Under the pieces are notes generated by a model. It was given only the letters and a program-made list of their open reading frames with translations, ran no database searches and was not told the origin of the DNA. Made by a program: the position numbers and the translations under genes. From Schoenoplectus triqueter (lineage: Eukaryota; Streptophyta; Magnoliopsida; Poales; Cyperaceae): a stretch of DNA of 33,725 nt. Each line of letters opens with the position of its first letter. The stretch's first letter is position 1. Shown here one piece after another: positions 1 to 13,200 of the stretch. The stretch covers positions 1-33,725 of the forward strand of contig CAXKVV010000447.1 in assembly GCA_964058805.1 (NCBI GenBank), given 5' to 3'.

Positions 1-1735
<1,735 letters not shown>

Positions 1736-4281
1736 TGAACTATAGCAATATTTATTACTAGATGCAGTAATATATACGGTAAGGATAAATATGAGAGAAT
1801 GGATAAAAAAAAAATTAAGCGGGAGATTTTTGTGTGCCCGCTAAAGTGGAGTTTTGAATTTGTTGTGTTCAAATTTGGGAAGGGAGAAAGGATGGTTTAT
1901 GGTTTGGTTGATGCATGGTTTGTACCTACTGCGCAAAGGCCTTTCGATTGGTGTAAAACTATCTATTAAGCAATAAGAAAGAGTTAGTGGAACTCAAGAT
2001 CTTTATCGGATTCTTTTTTCTTTCCTTCTCTTTTTTTTTTTTTTTGAAGTTTTGGATTTTTGGGTTATTATATTAAGGATCATCGTCGAGATAACATTGG
2101 TACCAGATTTGATTTGAGGTACAAATGCTCATTGTATACTAAGTATGATCCCAACCACATTATTATGTGTAGCGGTACAAGAATATACTAATGAAGCATA
2201 GTTCATTCCTAAGATTAATGTGCATGCAGAAGAGTTCTCCCTTTTATTCATGTATCATTTCATCCAAACTATTTTCTGGCAACCTCTTTGTAATGGAAAG
2301 CAATTAAAATAAATGATATGATATCCTGGATAACCTAATAAGATCATATTCTCTGCATAATCTAATAAAATAAAAAATAATTGGATAACATGAGAATATT
2401 TTGCAACAATTATTCATTTTATTTATTTCTGGTATTTTCAAATTAAATATTTAACCTCATTTGGATTTCTTTATTTTTTGAAATCACTAATTTACTTCGA
2501 ATATCTCTTTTTTGGGTGTATGTACAAATTAAGATGGAAGTTACTAATTGCTTTTTTTAGCAACACAACTAGACAAAAGAGTAGCAACACCTGTTTTTTT
2601 TCCGGCCTCGAATTGAGCAAACAAAGTAAAGAGCGTGGGGCTCACTGTTTAACGGGCGTTTTGAACTTTTGACTGTTTTATAACGGTCTTACCCTTTTTT
2701 TTTGTTCATTTTTTGAGGCATCTGACCCTATTTTTTAATTGAAATATGTAATCAAAATGTCCGCGATGACAATATAGAACGTGCCTTGTTATATTCATCC
2801 GGTCCGAAGAGAAAATAAGGCTGAACCGGATCATCCGATGAGCCGGAGCGTTTACAGATTTGAAGATAGACTCTGTCTATTCGGTCCAAAATATTAATAT
2901 ACATGTATCAAAATAATGATAATATCACTTATATTATGTAAAGATTTAGTTACGACATAAATTAATTATAAAATATTTCATCAAAAAAATTATTTAATAT
3001 AAAATATCGAGCCGAATCAGGATCAATGACCTCTGAATAGATAGATAAAAAAAAATTTACACCCGAAGATCTAAGTCGGATAGAACAGACCGTGAATTGT
3101 GAAAGCTGAATCAAGCACCGAAATTAAAATTTCTTATCCAATCCATTGCTATGCCTGAAAATGCCACGACTTCCAAAGCAGTTTTAGGTCTTATTCGATA
3201 ATGGAGTTTTGCACTAGCAAGTCTTGACCATAGTCAGTGGTGACATCAAGACATCAAGGTAGATGTTAGTCAGCTCTCTAACACTTTTTTAGTTCGTTAA
3301 AAAATAAAAAATTATATAGTAAAAAATAAAGGTAGGCGTCAATCTCCATTCTATTTCTTAATTTCTGCTGACTTTGTCTCATTTTCAGCTGTCTGCTCAA
3401 TTCAGAATAGTCCGAATTATACTCTAAAATATTCAATTCAGAATAGTCCGAATCATACTGTAAAATAAATATTCAATCCGAAGTGATTTTTTTTAGTCCG
3501 AATCATACTTTTACGATACATTATTCTCATGTTATCCTCTCTTCACCAAACACTCTTCTTACACAGGGAACGAATCTCTTTTCTCGTGACATTGGCGATC
3601 ACTTTGTACTCACGAGGGTAGTTCCTACTTCCTAGCAAGAATTGGCCTCAATTTTATGCTCATCTTTTGTTGAAAATCTATCTGGTCATTATTCAAGTGT
3701 TTCGCGCTAGGTGAAAATAATTTTTTTAATTTGCTACTAGTATATAGTATACGCTACAAGTTACTCAGTGAAATTATATATGTAATACCATGTATATAAC
3801 TTGACTTGTGTTTATATATGTATGAACGTAGTTTAATTTGAGAACAGGCGTTGTTTTTTACTTGCAAAAACATGTTGATTATAGGCATAATTAACTCAAA
3901 CCTTAGCTGTAGGGTAATTAAGGTGCTAATTAATTCATTCACAACCCTTTTATATATGTTGCTTTCTTCTGCGGAGGGGCACTACTAGGAAACCACGAAT
4001 TTTGTCTCTCTAAAAGCAGAGAATCACGAGGTTTGGTAGAAGTTATATTACTTTTTGAGCATCAGGCCATAACCGTGGCCCATGGAGAAAGGAGGTGAAG
4101 CCTTTAAAATATCCATTTTTCGTTTAACTTGTTTAATACACGAGGGACAGGTAAATAGGTACAACAAGCTCGACGGTTGATGTGGACAGGATATCTTCAT
4201 TACCAATCGAATATATATATACGATCTTTTTTTTTCTTTTTTTCTTTTTTGCTGTTAAATTGGTACTGCTGGTATATAAAT
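1736..4281. other. Intergenic region downstream of the beta-amylase gene
   Basis: No gene seen. The first ~250 bases are probably the beta-amylase 3'UTR (AATAAG-type signal near 1970). At 2760-3120 there are many CGGTCCGA / GAGCCG-type words in AT-rich DNA, which look like the remains of an old non-autonomous transposon, but no ends could be set. A short tandem repeat sits at 3399-3500. The rest is AT-rich and unremarkable. Confidence 0.6.
3399..3500. repeat. 36-bp tandem repeat, about 2.7 copies
   Basis: The unit containing TTCAGAATAGTCCGAAT and ATACT-TAAAAT begins at 3401 and again at 3437. A shorter third copy starts near 3472 (TTCAATCCGAA), and a further AGTCCGAATCATACT follows at about 3494. 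Copies differ at a few bases. No coding role is seen. Confidence 0.7.
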
Positions 4282-4703
4282 CAAGGATTTAAAATACGAA
4301 TTTGAATATGCATGCGAAGGTACCGCATATGCGTCATGCGGACACATATGTAAATATATATGCGGTTGTATATATGCGGATTATTCATCTCAAAGGTGAC
4401 TTTCAACCTTGTACATGTTAACATTATATGTAACTTTCAATATTTCTTCGAAAAAAAAGATGGTGCAGTGGATAGTACCCAGCCCCAAGCGTGAAGTCTT
4501 GCGTTCAATACCCAGCTTTAAAGGATTTTCTGTGGTGAAGATGGTGCAGTAAAATACATATGCGGGTTTATACTTGAGTATTTATCAGATATTTTATGGT
4601 GAAGATTGTGTGGATGTACATATCTGATCCGCATATTAAATTGGTTGCGACTCATAATCCACATACATATATGTGGCTGCATGAACTGTATTTTATAACA
4701 CTG
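4282..4703. mobile_element. hAT-type MITE, 422 bp
   Basis: The left end CAAGGATTTAAAATACG and the inverse of the right end CAGTGTTATAAAATACAG form imperfect terminal inverted repeats. The flanking octamers ATATAAAT (4274-4281) and ATATAAAC (4704-4711) match at 7 of 8 bases, as expected for a hAT target duplication. Both subterminal regions are full of ATATGCGG / CCGCATAT words, a usual arrangement for transposase-binding repeats. No coding capacity. A tRNA-like fragment sits in the middle (4457-4550). Confidence 0.6.
4457..4550 (+). repeat. tRNA-like / SINE-head fragment between 13-bp direct repeats
   Basis: Identical 13-mers AAGATGGTGCAGT at 4457-4469 and 4538-4550 enclose 68 bp. The insert reads like a tRNA-derived SINE head: GTGCAGTGGATAGTAC resembles a Pol III A box/D arm and GCGTTCAATACCC resembles a B box. 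It is too short to be a full SINE. The direct repeat may be a target duplication or may belong to the SINE itself. Confidence 0.4.
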
Positions 4704-5159
4704 ATATAAACCATAAAGCTAGTCCATTTAATAGTTCTCTACTAAAGAGGCAAGAGCTTTTAATGATACTTTAGTTTGATATTTTTGCGATCAATTAAAA
4801 AAAAATTAGAACTCACAAATATGAGACGCCGGAATTCTAGTGTTATGTATTTATGTATGTGTAGAGGTTTGAAAAAATCCGAACGGGTCCGTGTAAACCC
4901 GCGATCCTTATCTGTCTCGGACCATTGTAGGGTAGATCCGGATTCATTAATGGTCTGATCCTAGTAAGAGTCGGGTATAAAAATTTTAAAAACGGAACCG
5001 TCATATCCATCATGTTCTCATCTGTTACCCGCTCTCACCTGTCCCACTCTCACTTGTGACCCGCTCTCACCCGCTACTCGTACCCGGCCTTGTAAACCCG
5101 TGATACTCGGACCCGATAACCGTTAGACCCAGATGGTCAAACCCCATACCCTTGTCATA

Positions 5160-5412
5160 TAACGTTACAACGGTTTAAAAGTACTTAAATGATCATGAAC
5201 TATTGTAACGATTGAGTGTAACGTTGTAACGCTTCATAAAGCATTATAACGTTTTTATCAAGTTTGACTGCATTGACTTACTGTCTGACAAGATGTTATC
5301 ACCACAAAAACGTTATAATATTTTTGTGTAACGTTATAATATTTCTGTATAGCGTTATAATATTATATCGTTGTATAAAATGTTATAGCGGTTTAGGAAG
5401 CGTTATAACAAT
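5160..5412. repeat. Array of CGTTATAACG-type palindromes in the hAT element
   Basis: About ten close copies of a (A)ACGTTATAAC(G) word, or its RTAAC half, lie within 250 bp: for example near 5159, 5214, 5245, 5310, 5331, 5352 and 5400. The word is palindromic (CGTTA + TAACG). The same word is clustered in the Gypsy LTRs at 12021-12180 and 14758-14905. Function unknown; it could be a binding site or a hairpin-prone repeat. Confidence 0.75.
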
Positions 5413-5819
5413 TCACTGTTGGACCCGAAAATCCAAATGGAACAATGAACTTTGTTTCAAATCCAACCCATTTTGTTTCAAATTAATTATACTTTAATTC
5501 AAATTTAATCAAAATAATATCAGAAACAATTTTGAAAAAAATTTAAAAATTCCAAATTAATATCTATATGTGCCCACCCTCATTTTCATCCAAAATCACA
5601 CCATACAATCAATCTTTATCTTTCTTTCTTTCTAAGCTCTCATTCTCAATTTCTCATATACTCAATTATTTATAATTTCATTTAAAAAATAAAAAAAATA
5701 GTTTTATATTATTATTCCAATTAAAAAAATAGTTCTAGTATTGTTATTTATTTTTTATTGGACAAGAAGTGAAAGTATAGTCAAATTTGTCATATATCAC
5801 TTGGAGGTTAGTTTTTTTA

Positions 5820-6355
5820 TTTTTACATTATGTAATTCATTTTTATTTATTTGTAGTTTTAATTCATTTACATTATGTTAAATTTATTTTTTATTTATTT
5901 ATAATTTTATTTTATTTATAGTTTTAATTCATTTCCATTATGTTAAATTCATTTTTTATAGTTTTATTTTATTTGTAACTTTAATTCATTCACATTATAT
6001 TAAATTTATTTTTTAGTTATATACACATTATTTTATTTATAGTTTTAATTCATTTACATTACGTTAAATTCATTTTTTTATAGTTTTATTTTATTTGTAA
6101 CTTTAATTCATTTACATTATATTAAATTTATTTTTTAGTTATATACACATTATTTTATTTATAGTTTTAATTCATTTACATTATGTTAAATTTTTATTTA
6201 TTTATAGTTTTATTTTATTTGTAGATTTAATTCATTTACATTATGTTAAATTTTTTTATTTATATACACATTATTTTATTTATAGTTTTAATTCATTTAT
6301 AGTTTATTTGTAGTTTTATTTTATTTATAGTTTTAATTCATTTACATTTATAATT
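5820..6355. repeat. AT-rich tandem repeat, period about 122 bp
   Basis: A unit with ATTTATAGTTTTAATTC, CATTTACATTA and GTTATATACACATTA recurs. ATACAC falls at 6021, 6143 and 6264 (spacing 122 and 121). Each unit contains about two related ~60-bp halves (TAGTTTTAATTCA and AACTTTAATTCA). About 3.5-4 copies lie directly upstream of the transposase reading frame, where they would form its leader or promoter region. Confidence 0.75.
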
Positions 6356-6376
6356 TTTTTATTCATTATTATAGAA

Positions 6377-8893
6377 ATGGTAAATCCTTCCGTTGATGAT
6401 TTTTTTCATCTGTTTAGTGTAGAGATTTTTAGTGAAGATTATTATTTAGACCCAAATGCAAATACTTCCGAACCGATCTATCGCCGACATGATAACCTCT
6501 CACTCCACCCTCAAGGAACTTACCCACCACACGATATTACCTATCAACCTCAACCTCAACCTCAATCTCAATAAATATTTACTCAACATGAAATAATTGA
6601 AGAACCCCCCATCACATGTTCCGACACCGCCCTCCTTTGTGGTAGAAACTCCAAACCCAAGTGTACCGCCTTCACCAATGAAAGCTAAACCCGAGGGAAA
6701 GAGGAAGAGGCCACTTGTCCCAACCTATGACGCACCTTGGTGGTATTTTTTTGAAATGACTAAGGATACGAGCGGTGTCTTAATCAGTGCAAAGTGCAAG
6801 GTTAAAAATTGTGAGGCAAATTACCAATATATTAAGTCAAGCGGTCTAAATAACTTTAAAAAATATGTTGATAAATACTTGCTAAAAAATGAGGAACCAC
6901 AAGAACATGTAGACAATCATTTCGTCCAAAGTGTAATAAACCCGGATGGTAGTAGTATCCACCAAAGATATGATGAAAAAAAATGTTAAGTGAGTTTGCC
7001 CAGTATATTACACATAAAGAACAACCGATAAGTATGGGTAATTGTTTAAGTTTTGCTCGATTGGTTATACGGGGTTGTGCCCAACCATTGTATAAAATAT
7101 TTCACCACATAAAATGGTTAATGAGATAAAAAAAATAATATTGTGAGCGTAAGAATGAATTATTAGTGGTATTTCGATATGGCAACTATAAGCTTTTTTC
7201 ATTACCTCTAATATTTGGACTGCTGGTAAATATGGTCTTGATTACTCTTGTATTAGTGCACATTATATTGATGACATTTGGTTATTACAAAAAAAAAGTC
7301 CTAAATTTTCGTACCATGAATTTTTCACACACTGCACAAATCATTTATCAATCTATTATAAATGTTTTACAAGAGTATAACTTAAAAAGAGATTTAGAAA
7401 ATAATTTTTTTTCAATTTCATTTGATAATGTGAGTAATAATATAAAATTAATTGATTATTTTACTCGTTCACTAGATCCTATTATGGATAGAAAAATGTT
7501 TCATCAAAAATATGATTGTTATATTCTTCACCTTACCGTTAAGGCGAGTATCAAAACACCCGGTGTTGATCAATTAATTGTGAAATTCAAAAATAGGTTT
7601 CACCATATTTATACAAATAATATAAGAAAATAACAATTTCATGTTTTATGTGAGTGGTTAAATTTGAGCAAGTTAAGTGTACCATGAGATGTAGACACCC
7701 AATGAAATTCAACATATCGGATGTTCCATCGTTGTTTTTCTTACAAGTGTGTCATAACCAAGATCTTGAATAACTCAACCGATGACTCTCTATTGTTACT
7801 CTCCGAGGAGAATGGAGCCAACTTGAGTTACTAAAAAACTTCCTACATACTTTTTTCAATGCAACCGTAAAACTTTCTTGCTCATATACATCGTCCGCAC
7901 ATGAGTTGCTTCAGCATCTATATATAATTTCCAAGGTAAATTATCTCTTTGAAATTTTGTTAGTTTTGTAATTTATTATTTTTTCTATCTCATTTTTTTA
8001 TTTATTTTCCTCTACAAGGTTTATCGTGAGATGGAAGATGCAATTTTTTTGACATTTCTCTTGTTCCAATCGTACAAGTAATGAAAGAGAAATTCCTTAA
8101 ATATTAGAAAGAAGTACCGGTGGTGATCATTATTACAAGTTGTATCCATCCGTCATTCAAGAAGAAGTATACTGTATTGATGCTTCAAAGATACAAGAAT
8201 AATCTACGTTTACCTTACACTGAGGAGGAAGCTCGCGTATCTAGTCTATTGGAATATATGTTCAATATTTACAACTCCTAACAAATTATCAATCAAGCTT
8301 CTTCATCCGGTCAAAACACTAGGTACACATAGAAAAATTAATTTATTTATATTATTTATTATATAGTTTATTCACTCATATTATGTATGTTTTTTAATCC
8401 GAATAGAAGTAATAGTGCGTCCGAATTGCTAAGTGAGTTACAGACGGATGAAGGTTTTGTAAATCAATAAATTAACAATAACGAATTACTAAGTCATTAT
8501 TTGGGAAGTATGGAAGACGATGGAATTGACATTCTCAATTACTGAAAGAGAAATGCAATTGCCTATCCAACATTGACGATGATGGCTCGTGATATATTTG
8601 CAGTGTTCGTGTCAACGGTTTCTTCTGAATCGTATTTTAGTTCGGCGAATAGGATTTTGACTGACAAACGTACCAAATTGGGGGCAAATCTTTTTGCGAA
8701 ACTTGTGTGCTTGAAAGACTGAAAAGATGCCGAAGATCGTATGCAGCATGATATCACACCTGAGACAACAACTTATGCAATCCCAACTCAAGAATGACAC
8801 TAATATGATTATAAGCCCGGACGATGATTCTGACAGTGCATGTGATATCAACGTTGAAAACAGCTACTTATGGTACTTAAATGATGATTACTA
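6377..8893 (+). pseudogene. Decayed hAT transposase (BED finger, RNaseH-like core, hATC dimerisation)
   Basis: Three blocks of plant hAT transposase are readable on the same strand. The N-terminal part and BED finger lie at 6377-6986 (APWWYFFEMTKD, then AKCKVKNC); the two His ligands expected near FKKYVDKYL are not visible. The RNaseH-like core lies at about 7150-7633 (FRTMNFSHTA, FSISFDNVSNN with an Asp, FHQKYDCYILHLTVKA where a CHI motif reads CYI, VDQLIVKFKN). The C-terminal hATC dimerisation domain is at about 8525-8780 (MARDIFAVFVSTVSSES, FSSANRILTDKRTKLGA). Between them, fragments such as NSTYRMFH, LLSEENGA and HPSFKKKYTVL can still be followed across several frames. Many stops and frameshifts exist; two are TGA where family members usually have Trp (about 8541 and 8720). 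It cannot make a working transposase. Confidence 0.88.
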
Positions 8894-9692
8894 GATGTTC
8901 GGTATATTTTTCTAAACTCTTTTAATCTTATCATCTATTTTTTTTACTTTTTTATTATTCATTAAGTTATTTTTTAAAAATATTACTAATAAAAAAGTTA
9001 GAACTCCGCCTATATTCTTTTTACATAACCGATCCCAAGCCCAAAATTAAGGAGGAGGGTAACTTATGATTTTTATAAATATTCATGTTCAAATAATTAT
9101 AAAAAATATATTTTATAACTTAGAATTTTTATATATTTTAATATTTTTATGATTTTTATTATTATTCAATTTGTTAACAATTAAATATGTAAAACTGAAT
9201 TAGTTTAAATTAATATTTCAAAATTTATGATATTTTTCCGGTTTTGATTATTTTTTTTATATTTTTCTGAATTTTTTAGAATTATTTGGAACTTTTCAAA
9301 ATTTATTCTATTTTTAAAAAATTAGAATTAATAAAACCAATTTTGTTAAAAAAAATTATATAAAATATTATGATAAAAAAAATTTAACTTCTATTATTTT
9401 TTAAAAAATATATCTGTTTTTTTTATAATTTTTTGGATTTTTTGAGTTTTGGCGGTTTATTTATTTTTTTTGTGAAATTAAAAAAAAATGACCCGCCCCA
9501 TCTGTCATGATCCATCCGGACCGGTCTTTGGCCCACTCATCTCGACCCATAAAGGTCATATCCATGGGGGTCCAATACGAATCAGATCAGAATTTTCAAA
9601 TTTTAGACTGCTCAAACCCGTCCCGCCACATCCGTATCCTGAAAAGGTTTCAGCCGACCGTCCCGTAGTATTTTCAAATCTCTATGTATGTG

Positions 9693-10482
9693 GATGACAA
9701 CATTTTAATACAAGATCCAGTTAGATAAGTTGCGACTTGTGACCATATACATACGTTACCACCATGGGCTTGTTAGTTTTGACTTTTTGGACCTCCAGAT
9801 TCCGATGGATTCACGTTTCGTTTTGTGTTATTTATATGGGACAATAAAATATTTTTTAAATAACAGGACATGATATGATAATAATAATAAAAAAAAACAG
9901 AAACACGTCATGTTTAGGATTGGCATGCATAAAAGACATAATGTGACACAAGAATTTTCATATCTACCTTTTTCATTTAGTTATGATTTTTCTATTTACC
10001 TTTTTCATTTAAAAATATGTTTAAATTTGTAGAAAAAATATAAAATTTATAATAAAATGAAGAAAATGTTAAAAGTTTTTCATAATAAATAATATAATTT
10101 ATATTTATTATTTAGATATAAAAAATATATATAGTTTCACTGATCTCATAACAAATCGCACCGTGTCGTATTATAATATTATTATAAAATATATCAATGT
10201 TGAATCGTTGACGTAATGGAGATGAAATCTGTTGCTCTTCTATTTTTTTTGTTCTTTATTTATAGTGGATCCCACTTGATTTTAGTTTTTAATGGAACAT
10301 ACTATCAGAGAGAAGAACATAGAAGAGTACAGATTTAGGGTTCGTTTGGCAAATCAAGGAATAATTTTAGAATAGTGATAATTTTGGAAGATTGATAGAA
10401 TAGTGTTTTTTCTGGAAGAGTGGTAGAATAGTGATATTTTTGACTATTTGGAAGAACGAAAATATTATTTAACAGTTGTTAA
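9693..10482. other. Intergenic, with a possible short MITE at 10224-10336
   Basis: No gene seen. Around 10224-10336 AAATCTGTTGCTCTTCTAT and, inverted at the other end, AAATCTGTACTCTTCTATGTTC form imperfect terminal inverted repeats of ~24 bp around about 110 bp. Related words (ATCTGTTGTTCTTTAAA, ATCTGTTATTCTTTAA) recur at 12567 and 12879, so this is probably one dispersed family. At 10338 GGGTTCGTTTGGCAAATC resembles the end of another MITE. Confidence 0.4.
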
Positions 10483-11407
10483 TCAGAATAGTTAAAATAT
10501 AAATAATTATGATACTAATAATGATGATGATAATAAAAATAATAGTAAAATAATAATAATAATAATAAAATAATTATAATCCATAATCATAATCATAATA
10601 AATAATAATATTCATAGTTGTAATCATAATAATATAATAAAAATAAAAATATAATTATAATATCATAATATAATAAATATATATAATTATAATCATAATC
10701 ATAATAATAATTAATAATTTGAATTTTAATAATATAAACATAATATAATAATATAATATAACATAATTAAATAATAATTATAATCATAGTCGTAATCAAA
10801 ATAATATAATAATAAATTTTTTTAATATAATCATAATAATAATAAATAATTATAATCATTATAATATAATAATAATATAATCATCACTATAATAATATAA
10901 TAATATAATGTTAATATAACCATAATCAAAATATAATAATATAATAATATAATAATACAATAATAATAATAATATCATAATAATAAATAATCATAATTAT
11001 AATAATATAATATAATAATAAAAATAATAATCAAAATATCATAATCATAAATAATCATAATTATAATAACATAATAATAAAATAATCATAATAATAATAA
11101 TATCATAATCATAATTAATCATAATTATAATAATATCGTAATAAAGTAATCATATTTATATTCATAATATAATAATATAATACTAAAATTATATTATTAT
11201 AATATAATGATAATAAATAATAGTAAAATAAATAATATTATAATACTAACAGTGATGATAAAAAATAATCATAATATTAATATAATAATAAATTATAATA
11301 TAATATAATAATACTAATACTAATAAATCATAACTATAATCATAATCATAATATAATACAACATAATCAAATATAATACAACATCATAACTATAATCATA
11401 ATCATAA
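10483..11407. repeat. TAATCATAA-type low-complexity tract, about 0.9 kb
   Basis: The tract is made almost only of interspersed TAA, ATAATCATAA and ATAATATAA words. Its right end (about 11280-11407) is an inverted copy of 13050-13200: the strand complementary to it contains TTTGATTATGTTGTATTA followed by TTATGATTATGATTATAG and TTATTAGTATTA, as does the right copy. It abuts the inverted gag fragment and marks one breakpoint of the Gypsy rearrangement. Confidence 0.85.
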
Positions 11408-11695
11408 CTATAATGAATCGGTCCTCGAAATAATCATAGTCATACCTATCCGTTGTCCCACCTTGACTTCAATATACTCCATCTTTTCCATCAGTTCTCG
11501 GACAATTATTGCATTCACCCTAATCATGTCTGCATCAACTTGATCATTCACAGATCGCAAGATTCGCTCTTCCATAGCTGTTTCTCGATCTAATGCTTCC
11601 TTGTTTCTGTTCAAAGCAACTTCAATCTTTTCAAATCTGACCTCCATTTGTTCGAGTAGCATCTCTAGAGTCACTGATCCACTCTTCTTCATCAT
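11408..11695 (-). pseudogene. 5' fragment of Gypsy gag, inverted half
   Basis: Reads from MMKKSGSVTLEMLLEQ through a coiled-coil-like stretch to VNAIIVRELMEKMEYIEV and KVGQRIG. Its ATG lies at 11693-11695, about 20 bases after the PBS, as in plant Gypsy elements. After KVGQRIG the DNA holds a short AT patch (TATGACTATGATTA) in place of about 44 bp present in the right-hand copy. It then resumes with TTCGAGGACCGATTCAT before running into the AT tract. The stretch NAIIVRELMEK to KVGQRIG is repeated at the start of the plus-strand gag piece. Confidence 0.75.
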
Positions 11696-11715
11696 TGTCA
11701 AATCTCTAAAGTGGT

Positions 11716-11736
11716 AAACCTGGCTTTGATACTAAT
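11716..11736 (-). other. Primer binding site of the Gypsy element
   Basis: On the minus strand ATTAGTATCAAAGCCAGG directly follows the LTR end ACAACA. It matches the plant initiator-tRNA-Met primer site TGGTATCAGAGC with two differences. Confidence 0.75.
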
Positions 11737-12219
11737 TGTTGTGAACCTAAGTTCACAACAAGATTTCTCACTCACAATTAACAAGAACTCACTCAAAATA
11801 AAAAAGAAATTAAGCTGGAAATGCTTAATTCGGTAAGAAACTGAAAGAAAAACAGAAATAGAACAACCAAAAGTCAAAGAAAGAATAAAGATATTCAAGA
11901 CAGATTTCATTATTCAACAACCGTTACAAACAATATAAACTGCTACTTATAGCTAAACAAACACACTACAGTCCAAACAGATAATTATTCGTAACAGAAT
12001 TACAGAACTAGCTTTGAAATCGCTATAACGTTTTGTAAAACGTTATAATATTTTAAAATGTTATAATATTTTAAAACGTTATAACGGTATCAGCAACTGT
12101 TACAACGACTATTATTTCATTACTTAAATGAAAAGTTATACGATATGAAGCGTTATAACGTTTTAAGAAAACGTTATAACACTTCCTTTATCTTTTGGCC
12201 GGTTCTTACGCTCCTGACA
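11737..12219 (-). repeat. Gypsy 5' LTR, 483 bp, inverted
   Basis: Read on the minus strand it starts TGTCAGGAGCG and ends GGTTCACAACA (TG...CA). It is homologous over its whole length to 14721-15185, with many substitutions and a small length difference in the palindrome region. The TATA-like word is decayed (TATAAGTAG, against TATAAATAG in the other LTR). It contains a CGTTATAACG array (12021-12180). GTTTC flanks it outside. Confidence 0.85.
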
Positions 12220-13045
12220 GAAACCATCGAAATCAGTCAGCAGTGAAAGACTCCGGTCTTTGCTCCTCTTCGCAGGAGAGCAGTCGTATTTTTTTGGCGC
12301 TCGGCAGTTAGATTTCCGAGAAATGGGCCCACTCGGCGACCCGCTCTGGAAAGAGTCTAATTCTATATCCAAGTGTTCGCATGTACATTACGTGCTCAAA
12401 CCGCCCGCCTGTTAATCTAAAAAAAACACAGTTGTGACTGTCTGATATTCAAATCCGATAGCCATCATGATTTCAAACGGACAGCTACTGTATATATATA
12501 ACACTACAGAGAATACATAGTCACAAATGTAACATTAGCGGCGTATCATTGTGACGCCACATACGATGAGATCTGTTGTTCTTTAAATCTCTCTCTTTTT
12601 TGCTCATTAGATGAGAGTGGAATGTACCGCTCTTCAAATCCGTACTCTTTCATGTGTGCTGCTCTTCAAATTTCTCCTCTCTCATACTCTTCTCTCTCTG
12701 ACAATGATCCCATTTGTTTCTGGATTTTAGTGAGACCCACAATCAGAAAGAGAAGATCATGAAAGAGTAGGGATTTAAAAAGTAGCAAATTCCCACCCTC
12801 ATCTAATACGTGTGTTGTCCTTTCTCCGTCCAATTAAATTGACGCATCACATCTCATAATATAATTACATTGGGTGATAATCTGTTATTCTTTAAGGGTA
12901 TGTTACTTAATGGAATAGTAAAAAGTTAGAATAGACTAAGTAGAAAAGTAGAAAAGTGCGGATTTTAGACTAAGTAGAAAAGTGCGGAAAAATGCTGATC
13001 CGGTATATCAAGTTATAGGTGGTATACTGGATTAGCTCTCGTCGG
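12220..13045. other. Original left flank of the Gypsy insertion, now inverted; possible host exon
   Basis: On the minus strand, a TCTTTCCAG acceptor at about 12346 is followed by an open stretch reading SGSPSGPISRKSN to LSLLTDFDGF up to the LTR. Joined past the element it would continue with KEMEWQ in the right flank (15191 on), then meet a stop. This could be an exon that was hit by the insertion, but the product is not recognised. A MITE lies at 12606-12807. The rest is non-coding. Confidence 0.4.
12606..12807. mobile_element. MITE-like inverted repeat, 202 bp
   Basis: ATTAGATGAGAGTGGAAT and the inverse of the right end ATTAGATGAGGGTGGGAAT begin imperfect inverted arms of about 50 bp. Both arms run on to AAATCCGTACTCTTTCATG or AAATCCCTACTCTTTCATG. 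No coding capacity and no clear target duplication, so the class is undetermined. Confidence 0.6.
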
Positions 13046-13200
13046 AATAGCGATTATTATTTGATTATGTTGTATTATATTATGATTATGATTATAGTTA
13101 TGATTTATTAGTATTATATTATGATTATGATTATGATTATAGTTATGATTATTATTTGATTATGTTGTATTATATTATGATTATGATTATAGTTATGATT
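13046..13200. repeat. TATGATTATGATTATAG tract, inverted partner of 11280-11407
   Basis: Two direct copies of a unit TTTGATTATGTTGTATTA followed by TTATGATTATGATTATAG start at about 13057 and 13149. The same unit occurs in inverse orientation at the right end of the left AT tract. It joins directly to the gag coding sequence at 13201. Confidence 0.8.

Larger units (their letters stand above)
4862..9684 (+). mobile_element. Complete but inactive hAT DNA transposon, 4823 bp
   Basis: The ends are TAGAGGTTTGAAAAAATCCGAACGGG-type at the left and, read inward from the right, TAGAGATTTGAAAATACTACGGG. The perfect octamer TGTATGTG flanks both (4854-4861 and 9685-9692), the 8-bp target duplication of hAT elements. 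Both subterminal regions (4870-5160, 9490-9670) are rich in GGGTC / ACCCG words, the likely transposase sites. Inside are a CGTTATAACG palindrome array (5160-5412), a 122-bp tandem repeat (5820-6355), a decayed transposase (6377-8893) and an AT-rich 3' region (8900-9480). The intact target duplication against a heavily mutated transposase suggests an old insertion that has not moved. Confidence 0.9.

Noticed and set aside
4457..4550. Functional tRNA gene
   Set aside because: The acceptor stem does not pair and the B box departs from consensus; at most a tRNA-derived fragment.
5820..6355. CRISPR-like array
   Set aside because: AT-rich contiguous tandem repeats without unique spacers in a plant transposon.
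9488..9697. 69-residue open frame at the hAT right end
   Set aside because: It covers the subterminal GGGTC/ACCCG repeats and the TIR, and runs through the target duplication.
11698..11910. 70-residue minus-strand open frame
   Set aside because: It lies inside the inverted Gypsy LTR and PBS region and is non-coding.
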